64,000 nucleotides of DNA from Actinomyces oris (GCF_001937665.1 NZ_MSKL01000005.1:1-64000), one strand, 5' to 3'; shown: positions 1 through 9,024, numbered from the stretch's first letter. Translations and numbers: made by a program. Notes: generated by a model from the letters alone, not told the origin.

Positions 1-58
1 CGGGGCCGACGCCGTTGACACGAGTGAGCCGGACGCTCCCTCGTCCGCTGAGGTCCGC

Positions 59-1690
59 TCAGTCCAGGTAGTCGCGCAGGACCTGGCTGCGCGAAGGGTG
101 GCGCAGCTTGGACATGGTCTTGGACTCGATCTGGCGGATGCGCTCTCGGGTGACCCCGTAGACCTTGCCGATCTCGTCGAGGGTCTTGGGCTGGCCGTCG
201 GTCAGACCGAAGCGCATGGAGACCACGCCTGCCTCGCGCTCCGAGAGGGTGTCCAACACAGCGTGGAGCTGCTCCTGCAGGAGGGTGAAGCTCACCGCGT
301 CGGCCGGGACCACGGCCTCGGAGTCCTCAATGAGGTCACCGAACTCGGAGTCCCCGTCCTCACCCAGCGGTGTGTGCAGGGAGATCGGCTCGCGCCCGTA
401 CTTCTGGACCTCGACCACCTTCTCCGGGGTCATGTCCAGCTCGACCGCCAGCTCCTCCGGGGTGGGCTCACGTCCCAGGTCCTGGAGCATCTGGCGCTGC
501 ACCCGGGCGAGCTTGTTGATGACCTCGACCATGTGCACCGGGATGCGGATGGTACGGGCCTGGTCCGCCATCGCGCGGGTGATGGCCTGGCGGATCCACC
601 AGGTGGCGTAGGTGGAGAACTTGAAGCCCTTGGTGTAGTCGAACTTCTCCACGGCGCGGATGAGGCCCAGGTTGCCCTCCTGGATGAGGTCCAGGAAGAG
701 CATGCCGCGCCCCGTGTAGCGCTTGGCCAGGGAGACCACCAGTCGCAGGTTGGCCTCCAGCAGGTGGTTCTTGGCCCTCTGGCCGTCCTGGGCCACCCAG
801 TGCAGCTCGCGACGCAGCTTGGCCGGCAGGTCGTTGCCCTCCTCAGCCAGGCGGTGCTCGGCGTAGAGGCCGGCCTCGATGCGCTTGGCGAGCTCGACCT
901 CCTGCTCGGCGTTCAGCAGCGCGACCTTACCGATCTGCTTGAGGTAGTCCTTGACCGGGTCCGCGGTGGCGCCGGCGGTGACGACCCGCTGGGCGGGCTC
1001 GTCGCCCTCGTCGGAGTCGGAGACGGTGAAGGAGCCGTCCTTGTCCTGGGACTTGCCGCGCTTACCGGACTTCTTGGAGGCGGCCTTCTCCGCCTCCTCC
1101 CGGCGCATGCGCTCGAGCTCACCGGTCAGGGCCGCGATGGAGGGCTGCATCTTAATGCCCTTGATGACCCAGCCGCGGAAGATGTAGCCGTTCTGAGCGA
1201 GGTAGTCGCGCGCCACCATCGGGGCGGAGTCGCCCACGACGAACCGGGGCACCGGTCCGTGGCCGTAGGGAGCCAGCGTGATGGGCTCCTCCAGGGTGCC
1301 GTGGCCGGCGATCTCCAGGTTCTCCACAATTGTGCGCGAACGCACGAAGAGAGTCGCCCCGGGAGCCAGGCGGACCCCTTTGAGCGAGGCGGGGTTGTTG
1401 AAGGGGCTGCGCTTGGAGCCGTCGCCGTTCTCCTCCAGGCTCACATCCAGGTAGTAGTCGCGCAGCTCAGGAGCCGGGCCGTCATCCTCCTGGACGGTCT
1501 GCGCCTCGGAGTCGTCATCCTGGTCCTCGTCCTCATCAGAGGAGTCCTCGTCGTCATCGTCAGAGTCGTCGTAGTCCTCGTCGTCGTAGTCGGCGTCGTC
1601 GTCGAGGTCGAAGTCCTCGTCGTCGAGCGGGGTCTCGTCGACGTCGTCAGTGAGCTCGGTGCTGGAGCGCGTCACTGTGGAAGAAGCCAC
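59..1690 (-). CDS. sigA: Principal RNA polymerase sigma factor (SigA/RpoD/HrdB type) with unusual N-terminal insertion
   Basis: Group 1 sigma-70 factor, 543 aa, directs RNA polymerase to housekeeping promoters. The GTG start at 1690 is chosen because an AAGGA Shine-Dalgarno lies just upstream. The last 300 residues are canonical: region 1.2 ([13 protein letters not shown], about 244-256), region 2 ([28 protein letters not shown]) and region 4 helix-turn-helix ([12 protein letters not shown]) ending LRDYLD. Residues about 15-62 are an almost continuous Asp/Glu tract. Residues about 78-180 do not look like sigma: they contain [37 protein letters not shown] and [13 protein letters not shown], which resemble the first turns of secreted right-handed parallel beta-helix proteins. 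A Lys/Ser-rich linker (about 190-243) follows. The frame is unbroken and codon use is normal, so this is not an assembly artefact by appearance. Confidence 0.97.
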   Translation of the reverse strand: MASSTVTRSSTELTDDVDETPLDDEDFDLDDDADYDDEDYDDSDDDDEDSSDEDEDQDDDSEAQTVQEDDGPAPELRDYYLDVSLEENGDGSKRSPFNNPASLKGVRLAPGATLFVRSRTIVENLEIAGHGTLEEPITLAPYGHGPVPRFVVGDSAPMVARDYLAQNGYIFRGWVIKGIKMQPSIAALTGELERMRREEAEKAASKKSGKRGKSQDKDGSFTVSDSDEGDEPAQRVVTAGATADPVKDYLKQIGKVALLNAEQEVELAKRIEAGLYAEHRLAEEGNDLPAKLRRELHWVAQDGQRAKNHLLEANLRLVVSLAKRYTGRGMLFLDLIQEGNLGLIRAVEKFDYTKGFKFSTYATWWIRQAITRAMADQARTIRIPVHMVEVINKLARVQRQMLQDLGREPTPEELAVELDMTPEKVVEVQKYGREPISLHTPLGEDGDSEFGDLIEDSEAVVPADAVSFTLLQEQLHAVLDTLSEREAGVVSMRFGLTDGQPKTLDEIGKVYGVTRERIRQIESKTMSKLRHPSRSQVLRDYLD

Positions 1691-1769
1691 GGAGTTCCTT
1701 TCGCGTGGGCGGGCGGACAGCCGGTGTCGGGGTATGGGAACCCGATCCGGCACAGCAGACAACCCCAGA

Positions 1770-1775
1770 ATTGTA
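1770..1775 (-). promoter_or_regulatory. Probable -10 box of sigA (TACAAT)
   Basis: TACAAT read on the minus strand, about 80 nt before the sigA GTG. No good -35 is seen at 17 nt. It would give a leader of roughly 70 nt. Confidence 0.45.
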
Positions 1776-1915
1776 GCGTTTATTCCCCAGGTTCTCCGCA
1801 CGGGCGGCTTAGTATGACCTCACCTTGTTCGCAGTCGGCGTCCCGCCGCGGCAAAACCGTTGCCGGGAGCGTCACCGCCCCTCCTGACGTCCGCCCTGGG
1901 TCTACTCTGGCGGCT

Positions 1916-3076
1916 ATGAGCGCGCTGCCTGCGGCCCTGGGCCGTATCCGTCCCGCCGTCGAGCACCGTCTGACGGAGGTCCTGGAGGATTGCCACCGGC
2001 GTTGGGAGGACCTGGGGCAGGCCGCACCGGATCTGCTCCAGGCCGCCGAGAGCGTCCTGAGCGGGGGTAAGCGCATGCGGGCCGTCCTGGGGGCCGTCGG
2101 CTGCGCGCTCCTGAGCACGTCGGAGCACCGAGCCGAGTGCCTGACCGGTTCCGACGCCGTCCACCTGGGTGCGGCGCTGGAGCTCTACCAGGCCAGCGCC
2201 CTGGTCCATGACGATCTCATGGACGGCGCCGACACTCGACGGGGCCTGCCCGCGGCGCACCGCGCCTTCGGCCGGGACCACGAGGCCCGCGGCTGGCGGG
2301 GACGCCCACAGACCTTCGGAGCCAATGGCGCCATCCTTCTCGGTGACCTCCTGCTGTCCCTGGCCGGCGAGGAGATGAGCGCACTGGCGCAGTCGCGCGC
2401 CTCCTGCGAGACCGGCAGCAGAGCGGCCCGGTACGCCCGGAGCGCCTTCGACGCCATGACCACCGAGGTGGCCCTGGGCCAGTTCCTCGATGTGCGCAGC
2501 GAGAACCTGCCCCTGCCCTGGGGCCGGGAGCCGGGTGCCGCGGCCAGACGCATGCACGACGACGCCCTGTCGGTCGTGCGTCACAAGTCGGCCCGGTACT
2601 CGGTGCGCCACCCGCTGCTCATCGGCGCCCTCCTGGCCGGCCTGGATCCGAGTGGGCCCACCGCCGAGTACCTGGCCGCCTTCGGCGAGGAGGTCGGCAT
2701 AGCCTTCCAGCTGCGCGACGACGAGCTGGGCGTCTTCGGCTCGCCGCAGGCCACCGGCAAGCCGGCCGGCGACGACCTGCGCGAGGGCAAGCGCACGGTG
2801 CTGCTGGCCCTGACCTGGGGACTTTGCGACGAGGCCGGCCGGCAGCTGCTCGGCAGCGTCCTGGCCAATCCCGAGGCGACACCGGAGCAGATCGGCGAGG
2901 TCGCCGCTCTCATCGAGGACTGCGGCGCGCGCGCCGCCCACGAGGAGATCATCACCATGCACCGCGACGCCGGGAGCCGGGCGCTGGAGCGCCTCAGGAA
3001 CGAGGGCGTGGTGAGCACCGCATCCCTGGAGGACCTGGCGGTGCTGGCGGACCTGCTGACACACCGGCTCTCCTGA
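1916..3076 (+). CDS. Polyprenyl (geranylgeranyl-type) diphosphate synthase
   Basis: All-trans isoprenyl diphosphate synthase, 386 aa, condensing isopentenyl diphosphate with allylic diphosphates; cytosolic. Visible family motifs are the first Asp-rich motif LVHDDLMDGADTRRG, the second QLRDDELGVFG, GGKRMRA near the N terminus and the K-S substrate motif VRHKSARYS. The product chain length cannot be read from the sequence. The ATG at 1916 is preceded by TACTCT with a 7-nt spacer and no Shine-Dalgarno, suggesting leaderless expression. It is divergent from sigA and followed after 100 bp by the PASTA kinase, the same order as idsA2-pknL in mycobacteria. A long open frame extends upstream on this strand opposite sigA, but it is a shadow of that gene. 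Confidence 0.92.
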   Translation: MSALPAALGRIRPAVEHRLTEVLEDCHRRWEDLGQAAPDLLQAAESVLSGGKRMRAVLGAVGCALLSTSEHRAECLTGSDAVHLGAALELYQASALVHDDLMDGADTRRGLPAAHRAFGRDHEARGWRGRPQTFGANGAILLGDLLLSLAGEEMSALAQSRASCETGSRAARYARSAFDAMTTEVALGQFLDVRSENLPLPWGREPGAAARRMHDDALSVVRHKSARYSVRHPLLIGALLAGLDPSGPTAEYLAAFGEEVGIAFQLRDDELGVFGSPQATGKPAGDDLREGKRTVLLALTWGLCDEAGRQLLGSVLANPEATPEQIGEVAALIEDCGARAAHEEIITMHRDAGSRALERLRNEGVVSTASLEDLAVLADLLTHRLS

Positions 3077-3141
3077 CCCGGCCGAGGAAACGGGGACACC
3101 CCGACGGGTGGGCAGTACTACCCGCCTCATCCGACCACCGG

Positions 3142-3170
3142 CTGTCACGGCACCACCGGCATCGTAGAAT
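3142..3170 (+). promoter_or_regulatory. Leaderless promoter of the PASTA kinase gene
   Basis: CTGTCA (3142-3147), 17-nt spacer, TAGAAT (3165-3170), then 6 nt to the GTG start at 3177. There is no Shine-Dalgarno, so transcription probably begins at the start codon. Confidence 0.7.
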
Positions 3171-3176
3171 CGCGCC

Positions 3177-5204
3177 GTGGTCACAGATCCCCTCATTGGT
3201 CGGCTGGTCGACTCTCGCTACGAGATCGTCGACCGCCTCGCGCGCGGCGGGATGGCCACCGTCTACCGCGCCCACGACCGTCGCCTGGACCGGACCGTGG
3301 CGCTCAAGCTCATGCACGCCCACCTGGCCGACTCCCCCGACTTCGTCTCGCGCTTCCGCCGTGAGGCGCGGGCCGCGGCACGCCTGTCCAACCCGGGTGT
3401 GGTGGCCGTCTTCGATCAGGGCAGCCTCGACGGGGTGGCCTACCTCGTCATGGAGTACGTCGAGGGGCCCACACTGCGCGACCTCATCGCAGCAGGACCA
3501 CTGTCAGTCAAGGAGGCCCTGGGGCTGGTGGCCCAGCTGCTGCGCCCGCTCGGCGCCGCCCACCGGGCCGGCCTGGTCCACCGCGACATCAAGCCGGAGA
3601 ACGTCCTGCTGCCCTCGGACGGCTCTGTGGCCAAGGTGGCCGACTTCGGTCTGGCCCGGGCGGTCACAGAGGTGACGCAAACGACGACGGGCAACGTGCT
3701 GGGCACGGTCGCCTACCTGGCGCCCGAGCTCATCACCTCCGGGGACTCCACCTCTCGCGCCGACGTCTTCTCCGCCGGGGTTGTCCTCTACGAGCTCCTC
3801 ACCGGCCAGCAGCCCTTCACCGCGGACTCCCCCATTCAGATCGCCTTCCGCAACGTCCACGAGGACGTGCCCCTGCCCTCCAAGCTGGTGCCCGAGATGC
3901 CGGCCGACGTCGACGAGCTCGTGGCCACCATGACTCGCCGTGAGCCGCAGGAGCGCCCGGCCGACGCCGATGAGGCGCTGGCGCTGCTGCGTAACGTCGT
4001 CGACGAACTGACCGACTCCGAGCTCTCCGTGCGCCGCGGTGGCGGCACCGGCTCGATCCGCACCCAGGAGGTCATGACGGCCAACGCTCAGGCCGCCCGC
4101 TCCGCCATCGGTGACGAGCCCCAGGACGAAGCCGACGTCTCCTCAGCCGAGGACTCCTCGTCGCACGCCGGTATGCGCACCGTCTCCCTTCCCATCGGCT
4201 CCATCGGCCCGGACTCCAGGGGGAGAACACGCGCACTCTCACGCAAGGCCGTGGCGGCCGACGCGCAGAAGACCACCGCCGTCCCCGCACGGAAGGCGGT
4301 CACCGGCGGTTTCAGCCGCCGTCGTGCGGTCATCATCGGGCTGCTCGCCGTGGCCGGAACCGGGGCGAGCGCCACCTGGTACCTGACGGCCGGTCCGGGC
4401 AGGAGGGTCTCCGTGCCCAACATCGTCGGCATGTCCGAGGACCAGGCACAGCTCGCCCTGGAGAAGCAGGGGCTCGACTGGGGCACGCCGGAGCGCGTCT
4501 ACTCCGACACGGTCCCGGCCGGCAGCATCGTCTCCTGCCGGCCGAGGGCGGGCCAGAAGGTGGGACTCGGCCAGGTCGTCACCGCCGCTGTCTCCCGGGG
4601 CGTGGAGACCAAGACCGTTCCCGACGTCGTCGGAAAGACCAAGGATCAGGCCACGGCCGCGATCAAGGCGGCCGGACTGAACCTGGGGGACGTCACCGAG
4701 GAGTACTCCGCCAGCATCGACTCGGGCAAGGTCATCTCCTCCGACCCCAAGGCCGGCAAGGTCATCAAACACACTGAGAAGGTCTCGCTCGTGGTCTCCA
4801 AGGGCAAGGAACCGGCCACGATCCCCGACGTGACCGGTCTGAGCGAGGATGAGGCCACGAAGGCCCTGGAGGACACCGGCCTGAAGAAGGGCAAGGTCAG
4901 CAAGGGCTACTCCGACTCCGTGGCCAAGGGTAACGTCATCTCCTCCTCGCCCATCGCCGGTGCCTCGGGCTACTACAAGGGCGACTCGGTGGACCTGACC
5001 GTCTCCAAGGGGCCGGAGAAGGTGACGATCCCCGACGTGACCGGCAAGAGCCGGGACGAGGCCAAGAAGACCCTGGAGGACGCCGGGCTCAAGGTGGAGG
5101 TCAACAAGCGCCTGGGCGGCCCCTTCGGGACGGTGCGCTCCACCGACCCCGCGCCGGGCTCCAGCGTCAAGCCGGACTCCAAGGTCACCATCAACATCTT
5201 CTGA
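3177..5204 (+). CDS. pknL: PASTA-domain serine/threonine protein kinase, PknL-like
   Basis: Transmembrane receptor kinase of 675 aa. Residues 1-275 are a Hanks-type kinase domain: glycine loop LARGGMATVYRAHD, catalytic lysine VALKLMH, catalytic loop HRDIKPENVLL, DFGLA magnesium loop and an activation loop with TQTTTGNVLGTVAYLAPE. A Ser/Thr-rich juxtamembrane stretch leads to one membrane helix (RRAVIIGLLAVAGTG, about 382-402). Four extracytoplasmic PASTA repeats follow, each with a V/I-P-D/N-V-x-G signature (starting near residues 412, 480, 548 and 616), which in the family bind peptidoglycan or lipid II fragments. The genomic position, between a polyprenyl synthase and a class II DAHP synthase, matches pknL rather than the pknA/pknB division cluster. 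The mycobacterial PknL lacks the PASTA region, while coryneform ones have it. Confidence 0.93.
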   Translation: MVTDPLIGRLVDSRYEIVDRLARGGMATVYRAHDRRLDRTVALKLMHAHLADSPDFVSRFRREARAAARLSNPGVVAVFDQGSLDGVAYLVMEYVEGPTLRDLIAAGPLSVKEALGLVAQLLRPLGAAHRAGLVHRDIKPENVLLPSDGSVAKVADFGLARAVTEVTQTTTGNVLGTVAYLAPELITSGDSTSRADVFSAGVVLYELLTGQQPFTADSPIQIAFRNVHEDVPLPSKLVPEMPADVDELVATMTRREPQERPADADEALALLRNVVDELTDSELSVRRGGGTGSIRTQEVMTANAQAARSAIGDEPQDEADVSSAEDSSSHAGMRTVSLPIGSIGPDSRGRTRALSRKAVAADAQKTTAVPARKAVTGGFSRRRAVIIGLLAVAGTGASATWYLTAGPGRRVSVPNIVGMSEDQAQLALEKQGLDWGTPERVYSDTVPAGSIVSCRPRAGQKVGLGQVVTAAVSRGVETKTVPDVVGKTKDQATAAIKAAGLNLGDVTEEYSASIDSGKVISSDPKAGKVIKHTEKVSLVVSKGKEPATIPDVTGLSEDEATKALEDTGLKKGKVSKGYSDSVAKGNVISSSPIAGASGYYKGDSVDLTVSKGPEKVTIPDVTGKSRDEAKKTLEDAGLKVEVNKRLGGPFGTVRSTDPAPGSSVKPDSKVTINIF

Positions 5205-5209
5205 CGGCT

Positions 5210-5242
5210 GTGGCCCGGTTCCGCCGGAGCGGACCGGGCCAC
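5210..5242 (+). terminator. Hairpin terminator between pknL and aroG
   Basis: Inverted repeat with GTGGCCCGGT on the left and ACCGGGCCAC on the right, extended inwards by a TCCGC/GCGGA pair, followed by GTTTC. It sits in the 78-bp convergent gap and can serve both genes. Confidence 0.8.
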
Positions 5243-5282
5243 GTTTCGCCGGAACTGTGGGACGGGCTCTCGGTGGAGGTTT

Positions 5283-6632
5283 TCAGCCCTTGAGCATCTC
5301 GGCGATCTCGAAGGCGACCTCGAGGGACTGCTGGTGGTTGAGGCGCGGGTCGACGAGGGTCTCGTAGTGCTCGGCCAGGCCGGCCTCGTCGATGTGCTCG
5401 CCGCCGCCGAGGACCTCGGTGACATCGTCGCCGGTGAGCTCGACGTGGATGCCGCCCGGGGCGGTGCCCAGGGAGCGGTGCACCTCGAAGAAGCCGCGGA
5501 TCTCGTCGAGGATCGTCTCGAAGCGGCGGGTCTTGTAGCCGTTGTCCGAGGTGATGGTGTTGCCGTGCATGGGGTCGGCGATCCAGGTGACGGGGCGCCC
5601 GTCGGCACGCACCGCCTCCACCAGTACCGGTAGGGCATCGCGGATGCGGTCGGCGCCCATGCGGGTGATGAGGGACAGGCGTCCGGGCAAACCGTCGGGG
5701 TTGAGGCGGTCCATGAGCCGGGCGACGTCGTCGGGGGACGTGGTGGGGCCGACCTTGACGCCCACGGGGTTGTGGACGCCGGCGAGGATGGCGACGTGGG
5801 CACCGTCGGCCTCGCGGGTGCGCTCCCCCACCCAGAGCATGTGGGCGGAGGTGTCGTACAGGCGCCCGGAGCGGGAGTCCTCGCGGATCATGGCGTCCTC
5901 GTACTCCAGGAGGAGGGCCTCGTGGGCGGCGTAGAAGTCGACCTGGCGCAGGGCGTCGAAGTCGACGCCGGCGGCCTCCATGAAGCGCATGGCCCGGTCG
6001 ATCTCCTCGGCGAAGGACTCGAAGCGCTTGTAGGCGGGGTTGGCGGTGAAGCCGCGGTTCCAGGAGTGGACCTCGCGCAGGTCCGCGTAGCCGCCCATCG
6101 TGAAGGCGCGGATGAGGTTGAGGGTGGTGCCCGAGCGCAGGTAGGCGTCCAGCATGCGTGTGGGGTCGGGGATACGGGCCTCGGGGGTGAACTCGTGGCC
6201 GTTGACGGAGTCGCCGCGGAAGGAGGGCAGGGTGACCTCGCCGCGGGTCTCGGTGTCCGAGCTGCGGGGCTTGGCGTACTGACCGGCCATGCGGCCGATC
6301 TTGACCACGGGCGTGGAGGCGCCGTAGGTGAGGACCGCGGCCATCTGGAGGATGGTCTGGACCTTGAGGCGGATGTTGTCGGCCGTGTTGTGGGTGAAGG
6401 ACTCGGCGCAGTCCCCGCCCATGAGGACGAAGGCGTCCCCGGCACTGGCCTGGGCGATGAGGTCGCGCAGGGAGTCGACCTCTCCGGCGAAGACGAGCGG
6501 GGGCCGGCGGCGCAGGTCCGCCACCACGTCGGCCAGCGCGACCTCATCGGGGTAGGTCGGCTGCTGGAGGGCGGGCAGGTGGCGCCATGCGGGGACCTGT
6601 ACGTCCGTGCGGGCGACGGAGAGCTCGTTCAT
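5283..6632 (-). CDS. aroG: Class II 3-deoxy-7-phosphoheptulonate (DAHP) synthase
   Basis: First enzyme of the shikimate pathway: phosphoenolpyruvate plus erythrose 4-phosphate to DAHP. The 449-aa protein has the class II (plant/mycobacterial AroG) hallmarks: PAWRHLPALQQPTYPD at the N terminus, FVLMGGDCAESF, RMAGQYAKPRSS, the metal-binding region WVGERTRE, GVKVGPTTSPDD and WIADPMHGNT. The ATG at 6632 (MNELSVAR) is preceded by TATGCT and lacks a ribosome site; a GTG one codon earlier (6635) lies exactly 7 nt after that box, so either may start a leaderless message. Convergent with pknL. No tryptophan or tyrosine leader peptide is seen. Confidence 0.96.
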   Translation of the reverse strand: MNELSVARTDVQVPAWRHLPALQQPTYPDEVALADVVADLRRRPPLVFAGEVDSLRDLIAQASAGDAFVLMGGDCAESFTHNTADNIRLKVQTILQMAAVLTYGASTPVVKIGRMAGQYAKPRSSDTETRGEVTLPSFRGDSVNGHEFTPEARIPDPTRMLDAYLRSGTTLNLIRAFTMGGYADLREVHSWNRGFTANPAYKRFESFAEEIDRAMRFMEAAGVDFDALRQVDFYAAHEALLLEYEDAMIREDSRSGRLYDTSAHMLWVGERTREADGAHVAILAGVHNPVGVKVGPTTSPDDVARLMDRLNPDGLPGRLSLITRMGADRIRDALPVLVEAVRADGRPVTWIADPMHGNTITSDNGYKTRRFETILDEIRGFFEVHRSLGTAPGGIHVELTGDDVTEVLGGGEHIDEAGLAEHYETLVDPRLNHQQSLEVAFEIAEMLKG

Positions 6633-6642
6633 CACGCCCGTC

Positions 6643-6648
6643 AGCATA
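6643..6648 (-). promoter_or_regulatory. -10 box of aroG (TATGCT), leaderless
   Basis: TATGCT on the minus strand, 7 nt before an in-frame GTG and 10 nt before the ATG of aroG. Confidence 0.55.
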
Positions 6649-6694
6649 GGACAGTCGGGATATGGCCCGGAATCGGGCCGCATCGCGGAACAGA

Positions 6695-6730
6695 GCGGCC
6701 GGCGCCGTCACAAAGGACGGCACCGGCCGC
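6695..6730 (-). terminator. Hairpin terminator downstream of the PPi-PFK gene
   Basis: A 15-bp stem with one mismatch (GCGGCCGG...GTC against GAC...CCGGCCGC) and a 6-nt loop, located between the stop of the phosphofructokinase gene and the start of aroG on the same strand. Confidence 0.7.
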
Positions 6731-6755
6731 GGTGTCTCAGTGTGTGGGCTCAGCC

Positions 6756-7985
6756 TCAGTGCTCGGGGGCGACCTCGGCGGGCTCGACCTTCTGGCCCAG
6801 GTCGGCCATGAGGTCGGTGAACCACTGCTGGGTGATGTCGAAGGGCTTGGCGCCGGCGATGCGCGGGAAGGCGATCGCGGTGAGCTCGTCGTTGTTCTCC
6901 TCGTCCTGGCCGATGACGCCGGACTCGCCGCGCAGGGCGCAGTCGACGGCCAGGTCGCACATCTTCTTGATGAGGGCGAGGTCCTCGGCGTTGGCGTGGG
7001 CGGCGCGCGAGTAGTAGCCGGACTTCTGGACCATGACCTTCTCAGCACCGATGAGCTCGGCGAACTGCTTGGCGAACCACTGGCCGGGGTTGATGGTGTC
7101 GAGCTTGACGTGGCCGAAGGGGTCGCGCTGGACCTCCTGGCCGGCGGCCTCCATCTCCGCGATGATCTCGGGGACGCCGGCGCCCTCGGACAGGAAGATG
7201 TTGACGTTGCCCTGCTCGTCCATGATGGCCTTGAGGCGCTCGGCCTCGGCGGCGATGTCGAGCTTCATCTCGGGGACGAAGACGGCGTGGACGTCCCAGC
7301 GCTCCTTGGTCAGGCCGAGGGAGGGGGCCCACTGCTTGGTCTGGAGCAGGTCGTGGTAGCGGCGGGCGGTCTCGGCGGTGAGGTAGCCGCAGTTGCGGCC
7401 CATGCACTCGTGGACGATGAGCATGCGGGGGTTGGAGCGGTGCTCGCCGATGACGTTGAAGGCGAAGCCGGCGCCCTCGTCGGCCGCGGTCCAGGCGCCC
7501 AGGGACTGGCGGATCGGGACGACGTCGTTGTCGATGGTCTTGGGCAGGCCGACGACGGTGAGCTCGTAGTCGTTCTCGTGGAGGTAGGCGGCCAGGTCCG
7601 CGGCGGTGGTGTTGGTGTCGTCACCACCAATGGTGTGCAGGACGTCGACGCCGTCCTTGCGCAGCTGTTCGGCGGCGAACTCCAGGGGGTTGACGCCCTC
7701 CTTCACGAGGCCGCGCTCGACGAGGTTCTTGGCGTTGGTGAGCTTGACGCGGGAGTTGCCGATCGGGGATCCGCCGAAGTCGCGCAGGATGCCGGCGTTC
7801 TTGCGGGCCTCGTCGTCGATGACGATGTAGTTGCCGGTGAGCAGGCCGTGGTAGCCGTACTGGTAGGCGATGATCTCGACCTCGGGAGCAACCTGCGTGT
7901 AGCGCTCGATGAGGTCGCCGACGGCGGCGGACAGACAGGGGGCGAAACCGCCAGCGGTGAGCAGGGCGACGCGACGAATCGACAT
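6756..7985 (-). CDS. pfp: Pyrophosphate-dependent 6-phosphofructokinase
   Basis: Glycolytic phosphorylation of fructose 6-phosphate, reversible when PPi is the donor. The 409-aa protein belongs to the phosphofructokinase family (start MSIRRVALLTAGGFAPCL, RBS AAAGG). Donor choice can be read from two positions: HTIGGDDTNT has GGDD, where ATP-dependent enzymes have GGDG, and PKTIDND carries the lysine typical of PPi enzymes. The catalytic TIDND aspartates are present. PPi-PFK activity is known from Actinomyces naeslundii, in agreement. The gene stands alone between aroG and an acyltransferase gene. Confidence 0.93.
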   Translation of the reverse strand: MSIRRVALLTAGGFAPCLSAAVGDLIERYTQVAPEVEIIAYQYGYHGLLTGNYIVIDDEARKNAGILRDFGGSPIGNSRVKLTNAKNLVERGLVKEGVNPLEFAAEQLRKDGVDVLHTIGGDDTNTTAADLAAYLHENDYELTVVGLPKTIDNDVVPIRQSLGAWTAADEGAGFAFNVIGEHRSNPRMLIVHECMGRNCGYLTAETARRYHDLLQTKQWAPSLGLTKERWDVHAVFVPEMKLDIAAEAERLKAIMDEQGNVNIFLSEGAGVPEIIAEMEAAGQEVQRDPFGHVKLDTINPGQWFAKQFAELIGAEKVMVQKSGYYSRAAHANAEDLALIKKMCDLAVDCALRGESGVIGQDEENNDELTAIAFPRIAGAKPFDITQQWFTDLMADLGQKVEPAEVAPEH

Positions 7986-8145
7986 CGGGAACCTTTCGGG
8001 TTGTGGGTACTCGGGGCCAGCGCCCCGGCCGGATCGGGCGGCACGGGCCGCACCGGGCGTCAGTCTACGTGCCATCGGTAGCCGCTGACAGGGACCAACC
8101 GGACAGAATCAGGGAGCCGGGGAAGTCGCCCCGTCCCCAAGGCCC

Positions 8146-9024
8146 CTACTCGGCGCCGGGCTCGGCCTCGTCGTCGGAGGCCTTGTCCTTCTTCTTGTCC
8201 TTGCCGCTCTTGTCCTCCGGCGGCTCGGGCACGGAGACCTCGGGGGCGGGGCGCCCACCGGGCGCGGCCACGGGCGCGGCCGAGGGGCGGGCCTGCGCCT
8301 GGGCGGCGAGCATCTCGGTGACGACCTCATCGGCGGTCTTCTTCTCCGAGTCCATGGCCTTCTTGACGTCGGCGGCGTAGAGGTCCACGTACTCCTGGCC
8401 GGAGAGCGCCATGAGCGCGTACATGATCTCGTCGGTGATGGAGCGCAGCACGAAGCGGTCGTTCTCCAGGCCCTTGTAGCGGGAGAAGTCCAGCGGCTCG
8501 CCGATGACGATGCCGACGCGGTGGCGGGTGGAGGGGATGGACTTACCAATCGGCTGGGCCAGGTTGGAGCCGATCATCGCCACGGGCACCACGGGGGCGC
8601 CGGTGGCCAGGGCGATGCGGGCCACACCTGTCTTGCCGCGGTAGAGGCGCCCGTCGGGGCTGCGCGTGCCCTCGGGGTAGATGCCGAAGAGCTGACCCGA
8701 GCGCAGGCGGTCGATGCCGGCCTGGAGCGCCGCCTGGGAGGCCTTGCCGCCGGAGCGGTCCACGGGGATGGTGCCCACCGTCTTCATGAAGTTCTTCACC
8801 GCCCAGCCCTTGACGCCCTTGCCGGTGAAGTAGTCGGCCTTGCCGATGAAGGCGACCTCACGGTCCACCAGCAGCGGCAGGAAGAAGGAGTCGATGACCG
8901 CCAGGTGGTTGGAGGCCAGGATCGCCGCTCCCTCGGTGGGAATGTTCTCCTCACCGCGGATCCAGGGCTGATAGAGCATCTCCAGGGCCGGGCCGACTGT
9001 TGCCTTGATGGGTCCGTATCCCAC
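8146..9024 (-). CDS. 1-acyl-sn-glycerol-3-phosphate acyltransferase (PlsC family)
   Basis: Membrane-associated lysophospholipid acyltransferase, 292 aa, acylating lysophosphatidic acid in phospholipid synthesis. It has the family's HX4D catalytic motif (SNHLAVIDSFF) and the acceptor-phosphate motif PEGTRSPDG, plus GTIPVDRSGG. The GTG start at 9024 is set by an AGGAGG six bases upstream; a longer in-frame extension upstream lacks homology. The last 50 residues are a low-complexity Pro/Ala then Lys/Asp/Glu tail (KDKKKDKASDDEAEPGAE) not needed for the fold. The place next to aroG and the exonuclease/GIY-YIG gene matches the Rv2182c region of mycobacteria. Confidence 0.92.
   Translation of the reverse strand: MGYGPIKATVGPALEMLYQPWIRGEENIPTEGAAILASNHLAVIDSFFLPLLVDREVAFIGKADYFTGKGVKGWAVKNFMKTVGTIPVDRSGGKASQAALQAGIDRLRSGQLFGIYPEGTRSPDGRLYRGKTGVARIALATGAPVVPVAMIGSNLAQPIGKSIPSTRHRVGIVIGEPLDFSRYKGLENDRFVLRSITDEIMYALMALSGQEYVDLYAADVKKAMDSEKKTADEVVTEMLAAQAQARPSAAPVAAPGGRPAPEVSVPEPPEDKSGKDKKKDKASDDEAEPGAE

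Noticed and set aside
98-1915. Very long open frame on the plus strand opposite sigA, joined to the polyprenyl synthase
   Set aside because: It is antisense to a clearly coding gene, has Val/Leu-rich low-complexity translation typical of a GC-rich shadow, and the true start of the synthase is at 1916.
5772-8081. 769-codon plus-strand frame opposite aroG and the PPi-PFK gene
   Set aside because: Gly/Val/Leu/Asp-rich shadow of two well-identified minus-strand genes.
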